DNA from: Psococerastis gibbosa
Taxonomy: Eukaryota > Arthropoda > Insecta > Psocodea > Psocidae
Direction of reading: 5' to 3'
Assembly (NCBI GenBank): GCA_963971405.1
Contig: OZ020484.1
Coordinates: 41,128,770-41,192,769 of the forward strand
Length of the DNA: 64,000 nucleotides
Positions 21,043 to 32,692 of this stretch are shown here, in pieces. A model generated the notes under the pieces. The model did no database searches. It had not been told where the DNA came from and saw nothing but the letters and a program-made list of their open reading frames with translations. Within the stretch, counting starts at the first letter, position 1; every line of letters begins with the position of its first letter. A program made the position numbers and the translations under genes.

Positions 21043-22879
21043 AAGGTTTTTTTTTATGAACCAATGCTCATTGGTCCCCTGTCCAATGCCAACGACCCAT
21101 CCATGGATTTTTGACATTATTTATATTGTCATCGGATGGATTTTTGGCCATCGGACGGCCCATTTCTTACGGAACGTACACTCTTAAGGGTTGTTTCTAA
21201 TTTTGCTCCCTATATGGTTTACTTAACGTACGCATTGTCGGTATTCTTCACTATAACAATTGACCGATTCGACAAACTGGACCCTGAAAACACACAGCGT
21301 GCTCCATAACTCATTGCGACATCATTTCGTGTTTTATGGTGCGGTACAGCTGTGTTTTTTTCTCTCCATATTTTGCCTTTCTTGAAGTAATCAAAGGAAC
21401 ATTTCATTATTCTGATTTATATTTAGCTTTAACCCCAAAGTGCAACATTTTATAATAACCTATTGTATCGAAAAATGAAATAAATGGAAATTTAAACAAG
21501 CCAAAGTAAAATCTATTGTACGCTGAGCAACTCCTCCCTGCGGAGCCATAACATTTGGTTAACGTTGTTGTTTATCATGACTCGCCCGCCGTAGAAACTG
21601 ACAGTGGAAACGTAGCGCAAGTCTCACTAACTATCAGCCAGGCAAGTTCACTCTGCTGGAAATTCAGCAACCTCTTCATAGAGTTGTTGTCTTTATCCTA
21701 CACTTAACTTAACGGCAAATTCAGCAATTTAAGTTGTTTCCCCTCACAAGTCAGCAGTTCGAATTGCCCTCAACGATTCCATTTCCATTGTTACCTGGTA
21801 ATTACGAGGGATTTCTTTCTCCTTCCCCCTTTTCTTGATTTTATTGCTTCTCTACTCTGACGGGCGTAATGACATGCACCATTATTTCCTAAATGACTTG
21901 CAAACGTACAATAGGCTACTAATTCAATAATCAGTAGTTAGATGAAAGACTTCAGTTCCAGAATCAATGACCCTATAGTAATTATAGGATCTGAAAGATC
22001 TTGGAGGCAGTGACTATTTTATTTTTCTTTTTTGACAATGCCATTAATTTTATTTACGAGAGAAACATATCTCAATTCTCAAACCCCTTAAGATGTGGCA
22101 ATCCTTATAAAATCTGCACTGACCCCAAAAGAGACCACGTCTCTTTACCTAATAATGTGTCCAATAATATGTAAAATTAATATTCATGCATACATATATT
22201 AGCCTGAAGGGAACGTGTGGCCTCTGGTGTGCCTTAAGAGCCTCGTGAGCAAAGCCATTAGCGGCCGCTAAGGGTATCAGGCAGTGGAAGTCTGTCCAAG
22301 CTCTACAACGAGGGCGGCAACCGCCCTAAGAACTGCCGAGTAAGAGAGCACATAGAATCGAATAAATTCTTCTACTGACCTAATTTTGTTGTTCTTTTGT
22401 TCTTGCATACTCAATTTAAGCTAGGGTTAAGTATAGTACGGTACCTCAGACGCACCTGACCTTTGAGTCTGAGGGATCATATGACATAAAGGTGTCAGAA
22501 ATGGGATTGTCTGTACAACTGGGAGCGCTTTTGTGCAATATCTTCATTCTACCCGAAATATCACCGCAAAATTCGTGAAGACGCAATATTCATTATATTC
22601 TTGTATAGGTATTTACCCTTTTTCTTGTTTAAACCCATTACCTGCAAACTGTGACTGGCCCTGCCTGAAATGGGGTGTTGAACTAAACACAGGATTCACT
22701 CTTCATTGCCTCCGAGTCCGATAGCAGCTTCCGGCACTAATTTCTAGGCCCTACTGTCCATTTACGAAGAAGTGATAAGAATACGGGCGTTGTAAAGCAA
22801 ATTTTACAAAGGAACATTTCCATGAATGCACTGGCCGATCAATCAGGTGTAGGGAGATTTCAAAAAAGCGGGCTCCTTC
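21043..22879. other. No feature recognised
   Basis: Non-coding, mostly AT-rich sequence with short open frames only. A slightly GC-richer patch at 22200-22350 has no recognisable content. Confidence 0.35.
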
Positions 22880-23110
22880 ACCTCTGGGAGAAGAGGAGTT
22901 GACTCCTGATGAGAGTGGATTCCGAACCACTTGAGAAACATGGTGAAGTCACGCGATTAATTTGGAGGTGACCAGGACTCGACACCCACTTAGAATGACT
23001 GATAGTCTCAGCGCGTTATCATGTCCCACCATGTTCCCCTGCCGACGCTGCGCACACTGCCAAGTTTGCTACAGTTTCCAACAGGCTCTGTTCTGGTTGA
23101 TTCAACATCG
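22880..23110 (-). repeat. Dispersed repeat family C, divergent copy
   Basis: GATTCCGAACCACTTGAGAAA, then TTGGAGGTGACCAGGAC, CACCATGTTCCCCTGCC and TGCGCACACTGCCAAGTTT, follows the order of the copy at 12775-13070 with an extra insert of about 45 bases in the middle. It is in inverted orientation to the copy at 23345. Confidence 0.65.
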
Positions 23111-23163
23111 TAGAGTGTAGTGGTAACGCGATGCCACGAAAGCATAGATCGTGGGTTCGAGTT
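23104..23163 (+). repeat. tRNA-like sequence (SINE head or tRNA pseudogene)
   Basis: GTAGTGGTAACGCG resembles an A box and GGTTCGAGTTCC a B box, with a T-loop TTCGAGT. Between them ATGC-CACGAAA-GCAT forms a stem with a 7-base loop in the anticodon position. The usual U33 is A, and the acceptor and D stems do not pair well. It is better read as a tRNA-derived SINE head or pseudogene than as a working tRNA. Confidence 0.35.
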
Positions 23164-23344
23164 CCCCTGCATTCAGTTTTTCTTTGAATATCACAAACAA
23201 ATCAAGCTGTATTACTGGGACCAATCGGTATTAGTGTTAGCCGCGTATAATACATAAATTTATATAATAAATCATATAAATGTAGAGGAGCATTTCTTCA
23301 TTCTACTAATTTACCAATGATAATCGAAAAAGTCCTATATAAAT

Positions 23345-23595
23345 CAAGCCGGCCGCCTTACCAAGTTGAATCCAGCGGACCTGAGCAGGTTCAAAGATGC
23401 AGATAACTTGGTCGTGTGCACAGTGCCGGTAGGGAAACATGGTAGGACTTGTCCTGGTCACCTCCGAACTAATCGTGTGACTTCACTGTGTTTCCCAAGT
23501 GGTTCGGAATCCACTATAGTCAGGAGGTCCACTGTCCTATGGGCCCACACCGTGGCCTGGGACTGTGTCCAACCATACCACTGCTATATAAATGA
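23345..23595 (+). repeat. Dispersed repeat family C, most complete copy
   Basis: It extends from TACCAAGTTGAATCCAGCGG to CACCGTGGCCTGGGACTGTG. The first 200 bases are nearly identical to 12840-13060 (opposite strand). The last part matches 425-470. A frame starting at 23366 is open through the repeat into flanking DNA, which I regard as coincidental. Confidence 0.7.
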
Positions 23596-26014
23596 AGGTT
23601 TCCTCTCCCTAGTCACCTTTGCATCTTCTCTTCGAGTTGAGCAAGTCTCAAATCGCTGATAAGGTGTAACAGTGCTAGTGGGTTTCCCTTTGTAGATGGC
23701 AGTTCTTCCCAAAAACGCTCAGGGTTTTCTACTAACACCAGTGGAGACAAAGCTAATTTTTTTTACGATAATTGGGGTTTTAGTGTTCTACTAATTTTTG
23801 TAATAGTTGCTAAAGCAAGTTTTGACGAAATTCTCAGGTTTTGTTGGTTTATTACCAATGATAACTAACTCTACCATCTCCCATCTCTTGGGAAATTTGA
23901 TTTTGGACGCCTATAAGGTCGCCCTTCTCCTGTTGTCCATTAGTATAATACAACGTTGACAATATTGTGACAAAATGGTATAGCAGGCGTTCCCCCTTCA
24001 TGTTGTGTCCTCGTGGTTACTGCTAGAGCGTGACTGTAACCGGTTGCATCACATGGCAACCTATTGTAATCACTAAACTCGTAAAAAAAATACAGAAAGC
24101 AAACACAGCCGCTTCTGTTATTAGACTATTAGTCAAACATAGGGAAAATTAAGCTAGTAAGAGTATAATCCACAAATAATAATCAACGATTACCGCAGTT
24201 GCCACCCAAGATCATTTCATTTGTGTTATATTTGGCATGAGCAGAAGATACAATTGGGAACTGACCCACCAATCACTGCAGGTGATTCTATAGGCAAGTT
24301 GTCCAATGTTTTTTACATCTATGTTTCACCGCTATTGGCAATACTTAGCTTATAGTTTGGCGCCATCTAATATTCTACTCTACTTTATATCTTTGGTAAC
24401 AAAGGGGCTAAATAACTAAACTCTGTAACTCGTCTGAGTGACGTTGCGTTATTGATTGGAATGAAATCGCTTCGATTCACCAAAATTCGGATGGTGCGGT
24501 CGCAGTTATGGTGGGAGGGGGGGGGGCTTGGATATTTCGAGAATAATCGGTTTGTAGGCCTTATTTTCGTATTTATGTTCAATTGTCATCTATTGCAGCT
24601 GCGCTGTTCCTCGGGGTTTTTTCTACATGCCGTAAAGTAATTTTGCACATTTTTCCTTCTCCTAGTAGAGAAATCGACTTTGAAACGGGTGGCTGGGACA
24701 CTACATACTACAGAAGGGAACCTTTTTCAAAGGGGCTCAATCAACGCTAATGAATACTTTGTCTTCACCAGTAGGGGAAAAACGCGGCTGACGGACATAC
24801 TGCAGACGGCAACATGAGCTGAGAGTGAGGAAGAGGATTCTCTAAATCCCCTTTTTGGGGGGTTTTCCCCCACCAATGATCTGAATATTGCGATTAAAAA
24901 CAGTCTGGCCAGTTAGCCATTTCTTCATGCCATATGCATTGAACTATTTCGCATTGCACCCTTTATGCAAATGCTCAATTTGTTTTAATTAAAAATAAGA
25001 TAATATTTCTCTCAAATGTGTCGTCTCATGACACAGTATTAGAAGAGTGCGTTTCCCAACCAAGAGTAAATCTCATTAAAAGCTTACTATAATAAACTAA
25101 AGAGATATCACTGAAAAATTGTGTGAAAACTATTTTTATAATAGTCGATAGCACTGAAAGAAGTATCATAGGGGGTGAGTCCACATTTTCCCACGGGGGT
25201 GGGGGGTCCAATTTTCCATTTTCTATTTGACGAGATACTGGGGGGTGGCTGGTGGTGGAAGTTCTTTTATTTCCTCTCTCCTTTGAAAGTTACTCTGCTG
25301 AGCCCTTTATTATTATGCTCCACCTATTTTACGTTTCACGCATTTTTAAGGTCATTACCGTTACGGGTCTTGATTTTATACTGTTTCCCCTTGCTTTTGC
25401 ACATAGCTGTATATTATTGCAAGTTAATGTACTTTAGCGTATACAATTCTGTAGGTGTTGTATTGTATAGTACGGTATTGAATATTTCGCTAAAAGCATC
25501 TATTTTATAAGCAGGGGAAGAAAAGATAATGATTATTGTTATTATTAATTATTTATATGTGTACAGATACAGTTACAACCGTTACACATATGCAAATAAT
25601 TAACAAAATAGCAAAAACATGAATGAGAATGAAGTGAAAAGTCAGGGCGTACAATTCAAAGGTTTGGGTTTCATCAGATTAAAGGTTATTCCCACCATCG
25701 CTGGTAAAGCAGTGGAAAGTAGACTCCGAAGGCATTCGCTTTGCTTTGGAATATGAAAACACTAGGCGCCTTCCTTTGGATTCCTTCTGCTTCTTCTTCA
25801 GCCAACGCACGTCCTTGGCCGCATAGTAGAGCTGGACCAATCCCTCCAGCGTCGTAGTACGGTTTTCTTTTGGATTCCACTTTCTGCAGCTTTACTGATG
25901 GGAGTCGCCCTTCCACAAATCTCTCGTCATTTCAGGTAACCATCCCTAGGATATTCAGCCATTATTGGTACTGTTTCAGCATGAATTTCAAGCCATTGGC
26001 AAACTGGTCTCGTC
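23596..26014. other. No gene recognised
   Basis: Non-coding sequence with poly-G runs near 24516 and 25195. Open frames such as 25175-25510 are short and hydrophobic and lack similarity I can recognise. Confidence 0.35.
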
Positions 26015-26085
26015 CTCGAAGTCACCCTACACCTGCTCCAAGTGATAATTGACAAGCTGAGACAAGCTTACCATTGACACATTGG
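26015..26085 (+). repeat. Dispersed repeat family J
   Basis: CACCTGCTCCAAGTGATAAT followed by GACAAGCTGAGACAAGCTT and ACCATTGACA is shared with 30255-30340, 50990-51075 and, more weakly, 7427-7460. It lies directly upstream of a SINE. Confidence 0.5.
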
Positions 26086-26290
26086 ACACGTAGAGTAGTG
26101 GACTCCGATTTTCCCCCGAAAGGTTGTTGGTTCGAGTCCCACACTTGCTACATTTTCTGGCCATGCTTCGGAGGGCATGTAAAGCAGGCGGTCCCGGGTC
26201 TCCTAGTGGAGTGTAAGAGAGGACTTTATATCCCTAACTCCGCTAGGTTGGTTTCGTAATAGAACAAAAGAGTCAATATTTATTTATTGT
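26086..26290 (+). mobile_element. tRNA-derived SINE, family 1
   Basis: Head ACGTAGAGTAGTGGACTCC, B box GGTTCGAGTCCC, central domain GGAGGGCATGTAAAGC with GGCGGTCCCGGG, and tail AGTGTAAGAGAGGACTTTA. It ends in a TTTATTTATT repeat. This is the copy closest to an apparent consensus in the window. Confidence 0.85.
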
Positions 26291-28189
26291 AAGAATCGTA
26301 AGCATGACTTAAAACAGTATGGGAGTCTATAATAGGTGGTTTTGTTATTGAAAAAGGCCGCATTCGCAGTTGTTAACAAATAAATCTAAATTACTTGTTG
26401 GGTAACATTAACTTTATCGTTAAAACTTAGGAACGGCATTGCATCGTACCTAATACGCAAATTAATTCACAGTGATTCCGCCTCTTTTTAATTGGCTTCG
26501 AGTGAATATGGAGATGAAGTGGGAGAGTTGGATTGGTTCATGTCATACGCACCCCCATTGGATCTGTCAGGTCTCAAGTGATGTTCCGGAGACCAGGGGA
26601 GGGGGGGGGGGCTGTGGGAATCAGCATAACACACCAACACTGCCGATGGCAATTGAGCTCAATACGTCGATTGCCACAGCACAGCTACACATTCAATTTT
26701 TCACCTCACTCCCCTTTTATTATACCCTTGTGATTTCTGCCCTCCCACTTTTTTTACCAACTTTATTATGATTCGCATAGGAATCCGACCCTGGTGTCCC
26801 GGGGGCGAAAACTTTTCGGCGTCACGTACTGATGCGCACCCCTTAATCCAAACATGCACATATTCGATTAACCTTTCGTGAAAATAAATGTCATCGGCCT
26901 TAGCTTATGGAAACACAATGCGTCTTATCGGTAGTCTTGGCTTGCAGCAACTTGGTATCCAGCCAATCTAAAATAACTGTGAACTGTGGATCCAATATAC
27001 TGCTATGTTCAATGGATGATCGTGTATATAATAAACTGTATATTGCCTGGAACCTATCAGACTTGTCCAAGGATGGAGTAGCTGCCCCCCCCCCCCCCAA
27101 TTTAGAAAATCTATAGTAAGTTAATTTATTACGCTCTGATTTAATCGATCCTACATAGGTTTTTCCTATTTTAACACACAGCTACCCCCCCCCCCTCCCC
27201 AAATGGGCTGGATCCGTCCCTGGACTTGTCATTCTTGCTGGTGTGTTAAGATTATATTTGGTGATTGTGTGAGACGGTTTTTGATTGAGTGTTGCTCTAC
27301 ATATCCAAACCATAGTGAAGTAAAAAAATTAATAAAGACTAGTTGAGCATACCTCAACTAAGAAAGTGCATACAAACAAAGAAATTCCTTTAAGACAATT
27401 TCTTCTGAGGAATTATTGTAATATTAATTGGATAGTAGAAATACTCTCTAAGAGCACAATAGTCCAATATAAGGTAGGTACTTACATGAAAATGTGTGTA
27501 AATGTGTGAAAATTAGTGAGAAAAAAACGGAGCTCCATAACAGTAGCCAATCAGTGTGATTGGCGGCCACACACTACAATATATATACAGTATATGCATC
27601 AATTATTAAATATACATGAAAATATTAAGGAACATTATACGTATTTACTAATTCCTCAATGACAGCTCTACGAACGATATATTTCATATGGAAAATATAC
27701 AACGTACAACGTAAGCCACGATATACAATATTACAACGGCAAATATTGCTTTAAGAAAAATGTGTCGTTGATTCAACAATTCAATCAGTGTAGTCAGGGG
27801 CAAGGAGAAGAAATAAGAGTTGGCGTGGCCTGCTGGTATTTTTGGAGTCGTAAAAACTGCAAATCGCCCGCGCGTCAACCCAAAGACAAACGCAGAGACA
27901 TTTTTTATTACGGAGGAACTCACACAGAAATACGCGTATTTCCTCGCAGAATTTGTAAATATTAAATTACCGAACGTTTTTCATGACATTTTATAATACG
28001 CAAAACGGGCGGTGAATTACTCTTGTACTCTTGTTGTGACTTTTAAGGGTGTTTCTCAACCAAGTATATCATTCCTGTGGGTAAATGCTACCCAAATGAT
28101 TACGGTACACTTCGGGAATTGGGTGTAGGGGACGTTAATGTTCATATGTATGTTTGTGAAATGTTCCCGGGGAACATCGTTAAAAAAAA
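26291..28189. other. No gene recognised
   Basis: Non-coding sequence with poly-G or poly-C runs at about 26599, 27085 and 27184. The sequence around 27062-27240 (ending CTGGATCCGTCCCTGG) looks like ends of small DNA transposons, but I could not pair them. Confidence 0.35.
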
Positions 28190-28850
28190 CAGTGGCTTAC
28201 AATAGTGGGGGTTAACGCATTTTGACAGCAGTAAAGTTTAGGTTTTACTTCCTGAAATGACTCCAAACAGGATTAGGGTACATGTGGACTAAATCGAAAT
28301 GTTATAATTATGGTGGTTTGGATTGAACATAATTGCATTTATCCCATAGCAGGGGAGGGGGTCCGGGGGAAACTATAGTTGCAAATAGTGGGGGTTTCCG
28401 CATTTTAAACCAGTACAGTTTAGATGTTAGAAAACTTACAGAGGAAGGCTTATTCACATTTCAGCAAAGCGGGTGGCGTGGGTGTCCCCCGGGGAAAGCC
28501 TTGAAAAAGTAGGCGCGAAGTAGTGGGGTCTTGCACATCTTATCAGCAGTAAAGTTTAGATTTTACATAGCTTACTAAAAAAGGCTTATTCATATTGCTG
28601 CATACAGGGCTGGGACGGAGGTCTCCCTTGGCAGAAAGGCGCGAATCAGTGGTGTTTTACTTATTGTAACCGGCGTAAAATTTAGATATTACAAAGCTTG
28701 CTGAGGAAGGGTAGTTCTTATTACTGCAAAACTTGGGAAAAGTTTTGAAAAAATAAGCGCGAAATAGTGGGGGGGTTACACATTTTAACAACAATAAAGT
28801 TTAGAATTTACCAAGGAGGACTCATTCATATTCGTATTACGGATACTTTC
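28190..28850. repeat. Degenerate tandem array related to 15185-16030
   Basis: About five units of roughly 120-150 bases. Each contains AGTGGGGGTT (or similar), CGCATTTTAA, AGCAGTAAAGTTTAGATTTT, a GAGGAAGGCTTATTCATATT block and a G/C-rich block such as GGTGTCCCCCGGGGAAAG. The phrase AGTA(A/C)AGTTTAGAT is shared with the 15-kb array. Confidence 0.7.
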
Positions 28851-28915
28851 CAAGCCTTGGCGAGACCGGACGTTAGAGGGAACCATCCTTAATAGTCAGC
28901 GTCGTCAATTAGTTG

Positions 28916-29100
28916 CAATTTTTTTAAGGTTAATCGCATACAAACAATGCAATGAATGTATCCAGTTGACCTCTTCAGTCGCCTCACTAAGGTACCTAAC
29001 AGGTACTTGTGTCGAGTTACGACACGTCTCCGATCGCATGGCGTGTAGAGACTCGCACAAGTACAAGCACGCTACCACCTGGCCATCGAAGTCGACTTAA
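28916..29100 (-). mobile_element. tRNA-related SINE, family 2
   Basis: On the minus strand it begins GTCGACTTCGATGGCCAGGT followed by GGTAGCGTGC. It then passes through GGAGACGTGTCG and GGCGACTGAAGAGGTC and ends in an A-rich tail (poly-T at 28918-28926 on the plus strand). It is intact compared with 2293-2466. Confidence 0.65.
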
Positions 29101-29390
29101 ACAGGTCTGCATAGGCTTAAGCTTTAATTTTGGCATGTGCGGAAAATGGTCGGAAAATTCTGCTTATGCTGATGCTTATGCTAATTATGCTTCTGCTTGT
29201 GTAATATTCCGAGCAGTTGTATCCCCTGCCTTGTAGCCCGGAGCCCCCTCCCCTTTTCCGATAATTAACGCGCCTTTGATTTCTACGAGCATGTCTAGAA
29301 CACCCAACGTTTCATTGGTTTCATTAGTTGGATACTGTGGAATAATTATTACATGATTACATAGAAACATGAAATAATTAGATATTGTAA

Positions 29391-29636
29391 GGCGGGGTTT
29401 CCACCGACCTCTCAATGCAGAATGCAAATGACATTGACGGAAATTTTTGTTTTTCTCTATGACATAGTTAAAATTGATCAATGATCAATGATCATCAAAC
29501 AAACAGACTAAAATAAAAATGGCGTCATGGGTAATGTTAAGTACAAACATTTTAATAGATTTCTATAGAAAGAAAAATTCAAATTTCCGTCAATGTAATT
29601 TGCATTCTGCAATGAGAGGTCGGTGGAAACCCCGCC
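29391..29636. mobile_element. Harbinger-like MITE (stand-alone form of the inner unit)
   Basis: A 246-bp element with ends GGCGGGGTTTCCACCGACCT and their inverted copy, flanked by TAA at 29388-29390 and 29637-29639. The interior (TTGATCAATGATCA, TAGATTTCTATAGAAA) is the inner element of the composites at 9954 and 36368 in reverse orientation. It has no transposase. Confidence 0.85.
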
Positions 29637-29772
29637 TAAGTTCAAGCAAAGTAATTAGACAATCGGACGTCTCCAATATCCGCATTTCTTTACTAAGTCA
29701 AAGCAACTGTAGTATATATAGTATAGAGAAAGGTTTATAAAAAAGAAATGTTCCTCTACATTATGTACCTTA

Positions 29773-29914
29773 GGCGGGGTTTCCACAAACGTCAATGGTC
29801 AATGGTAAATATGGTTTTGACGTGGTAGCAGACATTTTTAGTATGTCTTTAATGTATGCTAAAACGTCAATACCACATTTACCATTGACCATTGACGTAT
29901 GTGGAAACCCCGCC
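29773..29914. mobile_element. Palindromic Harbinger-like MITE (TTA target duplication)
   Basis: A 142-bp hairpin with ends GGCGGGGTTTCCACAAACGT and their near-inverted copy, flanked by TTA at 29770-29772 and 29915-29917. The loop region GACGTGGTAGCAGACATTTT matches the MITE at 6652. Confidence 0.85.
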
Positions 29915-29917
29915 TTA

Positions 29918-30254
29918 TCGTGGCGACACGCTTCTGCTACAAAGGAAATACTCCTACTTCGGAGGCGTGTGCTACAAATCATAGCGAATAGCAAAGCAAC
30001 AAAACCCTGTAGACCTGTCTTTTCCACCATGGGTATACTTACATTATATGGACAATACGTACCATAGAGTCTATAGCAATATATGAAGGAAAATCTCGAA
30101 AAATTCGGCAATAGATGTAATATCCATAATTAGCCTACCAGAACAGTACACCACTGAAACATTCCTAAATGCATATTATCAAATACAATGAATAGCCTCC
30201 CGACATTGGCAATTCCATTAATGTTCTAACGAAACTCTCGTGGTTTGGCATAGG
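29918..30254. other. No feature recognised
   Basis: Non-coding spacer between a MITE and a family J fragment. Confidence 0.35.
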
Positions 30255-30340
30255 TACTGTTACACGGCTTCGATGTCAGCCCACTCCGGCTGCAGGCGAT
30301 AATGAACAAGCTGAGACAAGCTTTCCATTGAGGGAATGTT
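30255..30340 (+). repeat. Dispersed repeat family J
   Basis: CACTCCGGCTGCAGGCGATA, then ATGAACAAGCTGAGACAAGC and TTTCCATTGA, matches 26015-26085 and 50990-51075. Confidence 0.5.
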
Positions 30341-31569
30341 CAGATAAGAGTCAAGCTACTTTTTGCTTAAAATGCCTAAAGGGAAAAGTTTAAAAAGTTG
30401 GTTTTTCGTTCGCAAAGTAAATTTTCCATTCAACTCCATCCGAGTACGATATTAAATACACCGCGCTAGCCAGGCATTTCCTGAAGCCAAAGGAAGGTAT
30501 AAAAGAAACCGCATCAAATAAAGCATTAGCTTTCAGGCAACGAAGAAGGTGATATGAAGGGATGTATAAAGTAAGCTTCCACACAGGGATGGTCAGCAAT
30601 TTGAAAGCAGAATCAGCAGCCTTTCTACGTTTTATATCTCTCCCATCTCAGCAAAACATTTTTCAGCATTAAAATTTTGAATTGCATCGGGATCGATTCT
30701 ACAGTGATTTGAGGCGGGGATGCAGCAACTTTTTTTGCAAAAAAAAATAAACCTCGTGCCGTATTCAATTAAAAGCCAATGTAAGCATTTTTTGCTGAAT
30801 CATCCAACATGAATTCACTAGCTGCAAAATTTTTTAATATTACCAAAAACATTTACCTCCTGTGAATTAAATAATAAAATTCTGCGAATTGGCTAGTTCT
30901 CTTGATGCAGTCGATTTGTTTGTAACAATTGTTTGTAACAATTGTTTGTACTTATTGTTGGTCGGGATATCTAATTTAGCAGTTTCATTCCAAGCTAAAA
31001 TGTAGTCTGCAACATCCAACGGTTGTAATGGGTTCGATGCCTTATTTTTTCATACATGCAGTAGGTACAGCTCCAGATAAATTTTGACTGTTCCTTATCA
31101 GGGTCACTCCCCGCTCAAGGCTGACAGGGATGCTTAAAGCAGAAATCCTGAAAGCATGCGTTTGAAAATCAAGCAAATAAAACAAAATAAATTTTGTAAA
31201 TCTCATGACTATCAAAACCTATGCTCTCTATGAGGTATATGAGAAGTAAATACTAATTAGGTACCTGTTAGTTTTTGACGCCTGCATAATATAATTACTA
31301 TGCTAATGGAACGTAAAGGTAAGCAAAAGGTAGTTGGGCACAATGTAGGGAAATGTTTAAAAACCCGACAGCCGGGTTAGATTTAGTGGTTAGAATCTGT
31401 TTTATGCCGGTTTTGGGGTAAAAAGAGAGAAGCCCTTACAATGGAGTGAAACCCTGTGGCTAAACGTGCCTCCACTCATTTCTCTCTCGCTGTTATTTTG
31501 TATTTTCATCTACACCGTCATCGTTAATGAGCTTCCCATGTTTTTATTAAACTATGTGTAATGCTACCT
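30341..31569. other. No gene recognised
   Basis: AT-rich non-coding sequence. A 15-base motif around TTGTTTGTAACAA is repeated about three times at 30917-30952. Confidence 0.35.
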
Positions 31570-31727
31570 GCTCATTTGATTTCCCTAACATGCGCTATGG
31601 GTTACTGCTAATGTTCGTTCTGAGTGCATGGGTGTAGCATGTCAGTTGCTCCAAGCACGGTGCTATGTATTTTAATCAGGGTTTTTGGTGTTTGAATGGG
31701 TTTAGCAGCAGATTCAAAATTAATAGA
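31570..31727 (+). repeat. Direct repeat K, copy 1
   Basis: About 150 bases, starting at GCTCATTTGATTTCCCTAAC and running through GTAGCATGTCAGTTGCTCCA to CAGATTCAAAATTAATAGAA, recur at 32535-32692 with roughly ten differences. Confidence 0.8.
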
Positions 31728-32069
31728 ATGAACCGGTCCGAGTTTACTCGAACATGCTTTCCAATTTATCAAGTAGTAGCTAGAGAAAATGAATAATTTC
31801 AAGGTAAATAATTTTCCTATAGTTAAATTTCGGGCATCGCGGGGGGGGGGGGGGGTGTTGTCCACCTGACGTCACTGGAGGTGAGGTAAATTATAGATTC
31901 AGACCAACAAATTACCACACAGCAATAATGGTAGGGCACGCAATGCATTTGACCGTGAATTTAACACCTAAAACATGCCTGAAGGTAGAAATCATCGATG
32001 GAAAGGTTTCACTTAAAAATTATTTTTTAGTCATTTTTCATTAAAATTTAGTTATTTTTATTTTTTTAC
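31728..32069. other. Spacer; its 3' part is homologous to 62690-62810
   Basis: From about 31965, AACACCTAAAACATGCCTGA and then TTTTTACCCCCAGAAGCAAA parallel 62700-62810. This may be the upstream part of the RTE-like retroelement tail that follows. A poly-G run is at 31842-31855. Confidence 0.4.
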
Positions 32070-32470
32070 CCCCAGAAGCAAACTATCAAGGAGCAAGCAT
32101 TTTGTCAACATTAATAACGACTACAATATATGTGAATTGAAAAGAAATCGTTGGAGCCGTTTTTGAGGAATATTTTTTTTTGTTTTTTGAAAATAAAACC
32201 CCCCCAAATTGAGTTAGCCCAAAATAGAAAAAATCGTCTCGAGGTATGATTTTTGGAAACCTACATGCCGAATTTCATCAAAATCGACCGAGTAGTTTGC
32301 CCGGAAATCGATGCACAGACAGACAGAGCGACAGATAGAGCGACAGACAGACATTTCGTAAAAAACACTTTTTTGGGTTCCTGGGACCTCAAAACGTGTA
32401 ATTCCGTTGAAATCTCGGAATCGAAAATTTCGACCATCACAAAGCTTTCCTTATACTACGTATAAATTGG
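32070..32470 (+). mobile_element. RTE-like LINE 3' end
   Basis: A typical tail: CATTAATAACGACTACAATA, AAATTGAGTTAGCCCAAAA, GCCGAATTTCATCAAAATCG, ACCGAGTAGTTTGCCCGG, a CAGACAGACAGA tract, then CATTTCGTAAAAAACACTTT and GACCATCACAAAGCTTTCC. It is shared with 63000-63290 and, inverted, with 10338-10560. Only non-coding 3' sequence is present, so the clade assignment rests on its general look. Confidence 0.55.
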
Positions 32471-32534
32471 AAAGCAAAAATGAAAACCCTTTTACTTCAC
32501 AAATTTGTAGCAAGAAATGCTTCCGTTACTGTTC

Positions 32535-32692
32535 CTCATTTGAGTTCCCTAACATGAGCTATGGGTTACTGCTAATGTTCGTTACGAGTGCACTGGTGTA
32601 GCATGTCAGTTGCTCCAAGCATGGTGCTATGTATTTTAATCAGGGTTTTTAGTGTTTGAATGGGTTTAGCAACAGATTCAAAATTAATAGAA
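32535..32692 (+). repeat. Direct repeat K, copy 2
   Basis: Close copy of 31570-31727. It is preceded by CAAATTTGTAGCAAGAAATG and CTTCCGTTACTGTTCCTCAT, and nearly the same pair of phrases recurs just after it (32715-32760), so the unit is locally reiterated. Confidence 0.8.

Noticed and set aside
23104-23163. Functional tRNA gene with anticodon CGA
   Set aside because: The base before the anticodon is A instead of U, and the acceptor and D stems do not pair. Recorded as a tRNA-like repeat.
32310-32352. CRISPR-like or other array in CAGACAGACAGAGCGACAGA
   Set aside because: It is a simple-sequence tract typical of insect LINE tails, with no regular spacers.
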